Source of the DNA: JACVRW01 sp963757815
GTDB lineage: Bacteria; Actinomycetota; Thermoleophilia; Solirubrobacterales; Thermoleophilaceae
DNA length: 64,000 nt
NCBI GenBank assembly: GCA_963757815.1
Contig: CAVWSN010000027.1
Coordinates: 1 to 64,000 of the forward strand
Direction of reading: 5' to 3'
Both the position numbers and the translations under genes were made by a program. This document shows, piece after piece, positions 61,271-64,000 of the stretch; position 1 is the stretch's first letter, and every line of letters starts with the position of its first letter. The notes beneath the pieces were generated by a model. That model saw only the letters and a program-made list of their open reading frames with translations. It was not told the origin of the DNA and made no database searches.

Positions 61271-62542
61271 CTAGAAGGTCTCGATGGCCTTCTGGATCTC
61301 TTCGTTCATCGTCGACGCTGCCTCGTCGGGCGACATCTGGCCCTGGAGTGCGGCGTAGACGTTCTTGTTGATCGCCTCGTTGATCTGCGGGTAGACCGGC
61401 GACACCGGCCGCGGCTGGGCCTGCTCGACCGCCTTGAGCAGATCGGCGGCGAACGGCATGGCCTTCTCAACCTGCGGGTCCGAGTAGACCTCGGTGAGCA
61501 CCGGCGGCAGCGTTGCCTCGGACGCCTGGATGACCTGCTGCTCGGGCTCGGTCGCGAAGTTGATGAACGCGAGCGACCCCTCCGGGTTCTTCGAGAACGC
61601 GGAGATCGCCAGGTCGTATCCGCCGACCACGCCCGCGCCCTCGTTGCCGGCGTAGCCCGGGAAGGTCGTGATCGCGAGATCCTTCCCGATCTTGGACTCC
61701 TTGCCGAGCGCGTACGCGTACGGCCAGTTGCGCATGTAGGTTGCGTTACCCGCCTCGAAGGCGCGCCGGGACTCCTCCTCCTTGTACGTCGTCACGGCCT
61801 TCGGCACCGCTCCGTCCTTGATCCCGTCCGCCATGAAGGTCAGGACGTCACGGACCTCCTGTGAATCGGCCGTGGCCTCTGTGCCGTCCTCGTTGACGAC
61901 GGCGGCGCCGGCGCTGTAGAGCAGCTCGAGGAAGTTGACCGTCAGGCCCTCGTAGCGGAAGCCCTGGTAGACGAGGCCGTTCTTCTTAGCGGCGTCCTCG
62001 TAGACGGCCTCCCACTCGGTCGGCGGCTCGGGCGCCTGGTCCTTGCGGTAGTAGAGGAAGCCCGCGTTCGTGTTGAACGGCATGGCCCAGTACTTGTCCT
62101 CGTAGAGGGCGGTCTCGAGCGTCGAGGGGATGAACTCGTCCTTGCGCTTCTCGACGGCCTCGGTCATGTCCGTCAGCCAGCCCTGGGCCGCGTACTCGGC
62201 GGTCCAGACCACGTCCATGCCGAGCACGTCGCACTCGTCGGACTCGGCCTGCAGGCGCTGGATCTGCTGCTCGCGCTGGAGATCGGCCGCCTCGGGCAAC
62301 TGGAGCAGCTTCGCGTTGGCATCCGGATTGGCCTTGTTGAAGTTGTCGACCACGGTCCCGAAGGCACCGGTGGTGTCCTTGCCGATGCACCACGTCACGT
62401 CGCCGGAAGGCTTGGCCTGGGTGACCTCCTTGGCATCCCCGGCGGCCCCGCTGTCGTCATCGTCGCCGCCACCGCCGCAGCCCGCGATCGCGAGTACGAG
62501 CGCGACGAGCACCGCCATCGCCCGAAGCATCCTGCTGTTCAC
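61271..62542 (-). CDS. Carbohydrate ABC transporter substrate-binding lipoprotein (set 2)
   Basis: 423 residues. Lipobox VLAIAGCGGGG then an Asp-rich linker; receptor blocks VLGMDVVWTAEYAAQGWL, YWAMPFNTNAGFLYYRKDQ, VVGGYDLAISAFSKNPEGSLAFINF. The pattern WTAEYAAQGW matches the set 1 receptor (WTAEFAEAEW), so the two recognise related sugars. First gene of the set 2 operon that reads on into the glucosidase. Confidence 0.93.
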   Translation of the reverse strand: MNSRMLRAMAVLVALVLAIAGCGGGGDDDDSGAAGDAKEVTQAKPSGDVTWCIGKDTTGAFGTVVDNFNKANPDANAKLLQLPEAADLQREQQIQRLQAESDECDVLGMDVVWTAEYAAQGWLTDMTEAVEKRKDEFIPSTLETALYEDKYWAMPFNTNAGFLYYRKDQAPEPPTEWEAVYEDAAKKNGLVYQGFRYEGLTVNFLELLYSAGAAVVNEDGTEATADSQEVRDVLTFMADGIKDGAVPKAVTTYKEEESRRAFEAGNATYMRNWPYAYALGKESKIGKDLAITTFPGYAGNEGAGVVGGYDLAISAFSKNPEGSLAFINFATEPEQQVIQASEATLPPVLTEVYSDPQVEKAMPFAADLLKAVEQAQPRPVSPVYPQINEAINKNVYAALQGQMSPDEAASTMNEEIQKAIETF

Positions 62543-62605
62543 CGCAACCTCCCTCGACTCCTGGTCCCGCGGCGTCCTACCCGGGCAGCGCTCTCGAAAC
62601 GACGC

Positions 62606-62629
62606 CGAGGCGCCCTGACGGGCGCCTCG
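62606..62629 (-). terminator. Perfect 10 bp hairpin after the DJ-1/PfpI gene
   Basis: CGAGGCGCCC (62606-62615) and GGGCGCCTCG (62620-62629) pair perfectly over TGAC, about 34 bases past the stop at 62663 on the minus strand. It isolates this gene from the sugar operon downstream. Only a short TTT follows. Confidence 0.6.
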
Positions 62630-62662
62630 ACGCGGGTCGGGGGCCGCGGGTCCGGCGCGGGG

Positions 62663-63253
62663 TTACTGCGGGGCGCCGGAGCCCGCGGTCTGCAGGGCCT
62701 GCTCTTCGTGCCGGCCCTCGCAGATCTCTTCGACGAGCTTGTCGCAGAAGGCGGGAAGGTCGTCGGGCTTCCGGCTCGTGACGAGCCCGGAATCCACGTG
62801 CACCTCCTCGTCCACCCACGTGCCGCCGGCGTTTCTGATGTCTGTCTTGACGCTGGGCCACGAGGTCAGGGTGCGGCCGTTGACCACGTCGGCCTCGACT
62901 AGCGTCCACGGGGCGTGGCAGATCGCCGCCACGGGCTTGCCCGCCTCGAAGAACGAGCGGACGAAACGCACGGCGTGCTCATCCACGCGCAGGAAATCCG
63001 GGTTGGCCACGCCGCCGGGCAGGACGAGCCCGTCGTAGTCGGCCTGATCGGCGTCGGCCACGGGCTTGTCCACCTTGAAGGTGTCGCCCTTGTCGAGGTG
63101 CTCGAAGCCCTGGATCTCTCCGCTCTCGAGCGAGAGCAGCTCGGGCTTGCCGCCCTCCTGCTCGACGCTCTTCCACGGCTCGGTCAGCTCAACCTGCTCA
63201 ACGCCATGTGTGGCCAGAAAGGCGACCTTCTTTCCGCTCAGCTTGCCGGCCAT
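62663..63253 (-). CDS. DJ-1/PfpI-family protein (type 1 glutamine amidotransferase-like)
   Basis: 196 residues. AFLATHGVEQVELTEPW, DYDGLVLPGGVANPDFLR and the nucleophile elbow PVAAICHAPWTLVEA with Cys and adjacent His; Glu in the first block. This is the PfpI/YhbO subgroup linked to stress response, protease or deglycase claims. ATG at 63253 follows AAGGAGTGCGAC. Divergent from the racemase-family gene. Confidence 0.92.
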   Translation of the reverse strand: MAGKLSGKKVAFLATHGVEQVELTEPWKSVEQEGGKPELLSLESGEIQGFEHLDKGDTFKVDKPVADADQADYDGLVLPGGVANPDFLRVDEHAVRFVRSFFEAGKPVAAICHAPWTLVEADVVNGRTLTSWPSVKTDIRNAGGTWVDEEVHVDSGLVTSRKPDDLPAFCDKLVEEICEGRHEEQALQTAGSGAPQ

Positions 63254-63353
63254 GTCGCACTCCTTGCTGTCGGTTCCGGTCACTTCGTGGGTACCGGGAC
63301 CACTTGGGGCTAAACGAGCGGACTTGGACGCGGCGCCCACTAGCTTTCCGGGC

Positions 63354-64000
63354 GTGCCTGCCCCGCCCATCGAGGTCGCGACCACGGACTACCACACGGC
63401 CGGCGAGCCCTTCCGGATCGTGGTGGAGGGGGCGCCGGAGATCCCCGGCGCCGGCGTGCGCGAGCGGCGGGAGCGCGCCGCGAGCGACGAGCGGATCGAC
63501 GCCGTCCGGCGGCTCCTCTGTCACGAGCCCCGCGGGCACGCGGACATGTACGGCTGCTTCCTCGTACCGCCCGACGACGCCGGCGCCGACCTCGGCGTCC
63601 TCTTCTGGCACAAGGACGGCTACTCGACGGCGTGCGGGCACGGCACGATCGCGCTCGGGACCTGGGCGGTGGAGACGGGCCGCGTGGCGGCTGAGGAGAA
63701 CGGCGAAACCGATGTCGTGCTCGACGTGCCCTCGGGGCGCGTGACCGCCCGCGTGCGTCGCCGGAACGCCGCCGTGGTGTCGGCGACCTTCCGCAACGTG
63801 CCCGCCTACGTGCTCGCTCGCGGGGTGCGGGTGGACACGGCGCACGGGCCCGTCGATGTGGACGTTGCATACGGCGGCGCGATCTACGCGAGCTTGGACG
63901 CAACGCAGGCGGGGCTGAGCGTGAGCCCAGGCCATCACACCGAGCTGATCGCGCTCGGCCGCCAGGTCAAGGCCGCGCTCGCCTCGAGCGAGCATGCCCG
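63354..64000 (+). CDS. Proline racemase-family protein, N-terminal part (runs off window)
   Basis: 215 residues visible from GTG 63354. TTDYHTAGEPFRIVV at the N-terminus and CHEPRGHADMYGCFLVPPDD, then the first catalytic motif TACGHGTIALGTWAVE with Cys. The family covers proline racemase, 4-hydroxyproline epimerase and trans-3-hydroxyproline dehydratase; the second motif, which tells these apart (Cys or Thr), lies beyond the window. Cytoplasmic amino acid metabolism. Confidence 0.9.
   Translation, partial: MPAPPIEVATTDYHTAGEPFRIVVEGAPEIPGAGVRERRERAASDERIDAVRRLLCHEPRGHADMYGCFLVPPDDAGADLGVLFWHKDGYSTACGHGTIALGTWAVETGRVAAEENGETDVVLDVPSGRVTARVRRRNAAVVSATFRNVPAYVLARGVRVDTAHGPVDVDVAYGGAIYASLDATQAGLSVSPGHHTELIALGRQVKAALASSEHA

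Noticed and set aside
1..64000. CRISPR array, prophage or insertion sequence
   Set aside because: No regularly spaced repeats, integrase, transposase or phage structural genes were found.

Overview
The window is very GC-rich and gene-dense. It carries many GTG and TTG starts, ATGA/GTGA overlaps, LuxR-type regulators, short-chain dehydrogenases (SDRs) and sugar ABC transporters. This fits a soil-type actinobacterium, and the Ig-like secreted repeat protein and general gene style lean toward the Thermoleophilia (Solirubrobacterales or Gaiellales). That placement is inference; no rRNA or other marker gene is present. Many genes between 0 and 46 kb are interrupted by single-base shifts, often in G or C runs, while 46-64 kb shows none that I could find. 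Most of the left-hand shifts look like assembly or read errors, although a few genes (TetR, CbtA, a SnoaL fragment) are truly truncated.

Region by region. 0-8.5 kb is a sugar-catabolic locus: a SorC-type regulator, a LacD-like aldolase, a ribokinase-like PfkB kinase, a ribose-type ABC transporter (ATPase, permease, binding lipoprotein), and a convergent operon of a 1-phosphofructokinase-like PfkB kinase, a class I mannose-6-phosphate isomerase-like protein and an FGGY kinase. 9-14.5 kb is a four-gene minus-strand operon (FAD-linked oxidase, large nitrilase-like protein, SDR, aldo/keto reductase) with a large LuxR regulator diverging from it. 17-21.5 kb has an orphan PstB, a hydrolase plus SnoaL pair facing an MmyB-like regulator across a palindrome, and a deleted TetR gene facing a small monooxygenase across an inverted repeat that overlaps a near-consensus promoter.

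21.5-23.6 kb is a cobalt-type nitrile hydratase operon (beta, alpha, accessory) beside the C-terminal half of the cobalt transporter CbtA. 23.7-32.4 kb holds hydrolases, a P450, a LysR/EamA divergent pair, an SDR, a dehalogenase-like hydrolase, an FprA-type metallo-beta-lactamase-fold protein, TfoX and DapB. 32.8-34.2 kb is a secreted Ig-like repeat protein, 34.3-35.3 kb a LuxR remnant, and 36.2-39.9 kb a GAF histidine kinase and NarL response regulator flanking a flavoprotein. 39.9-42.6 kb has a DUF2235 hydrolase, a CpaE-like protein and two TadE-like proteins.

42.7-53.5 kb is mainly housekeeping and envelope genes: a lytic transglycosylase, UppP, an enoyl-CoA hydratase, an ABC-2 exporter, a YgjP-like peptidase, YjbQ, a hydroxyacid dehydrogenase and a ParB-like protein. 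A roughly 200 bp inverted-repeat element sits near 51.5 kb. 53.5-62.5 kb is an alpha-glucoside uptake and hydrolysis locus: one MsmK/UgpC ATPase, two complete binding-protein/permease/permease sets, and a GH13 glucosidase between them. The window ends with a DJ-1/PfpI protein and a truncated proline racemase-family gene. No CRISPR array, insertion sequence or intact tRNA was seen.
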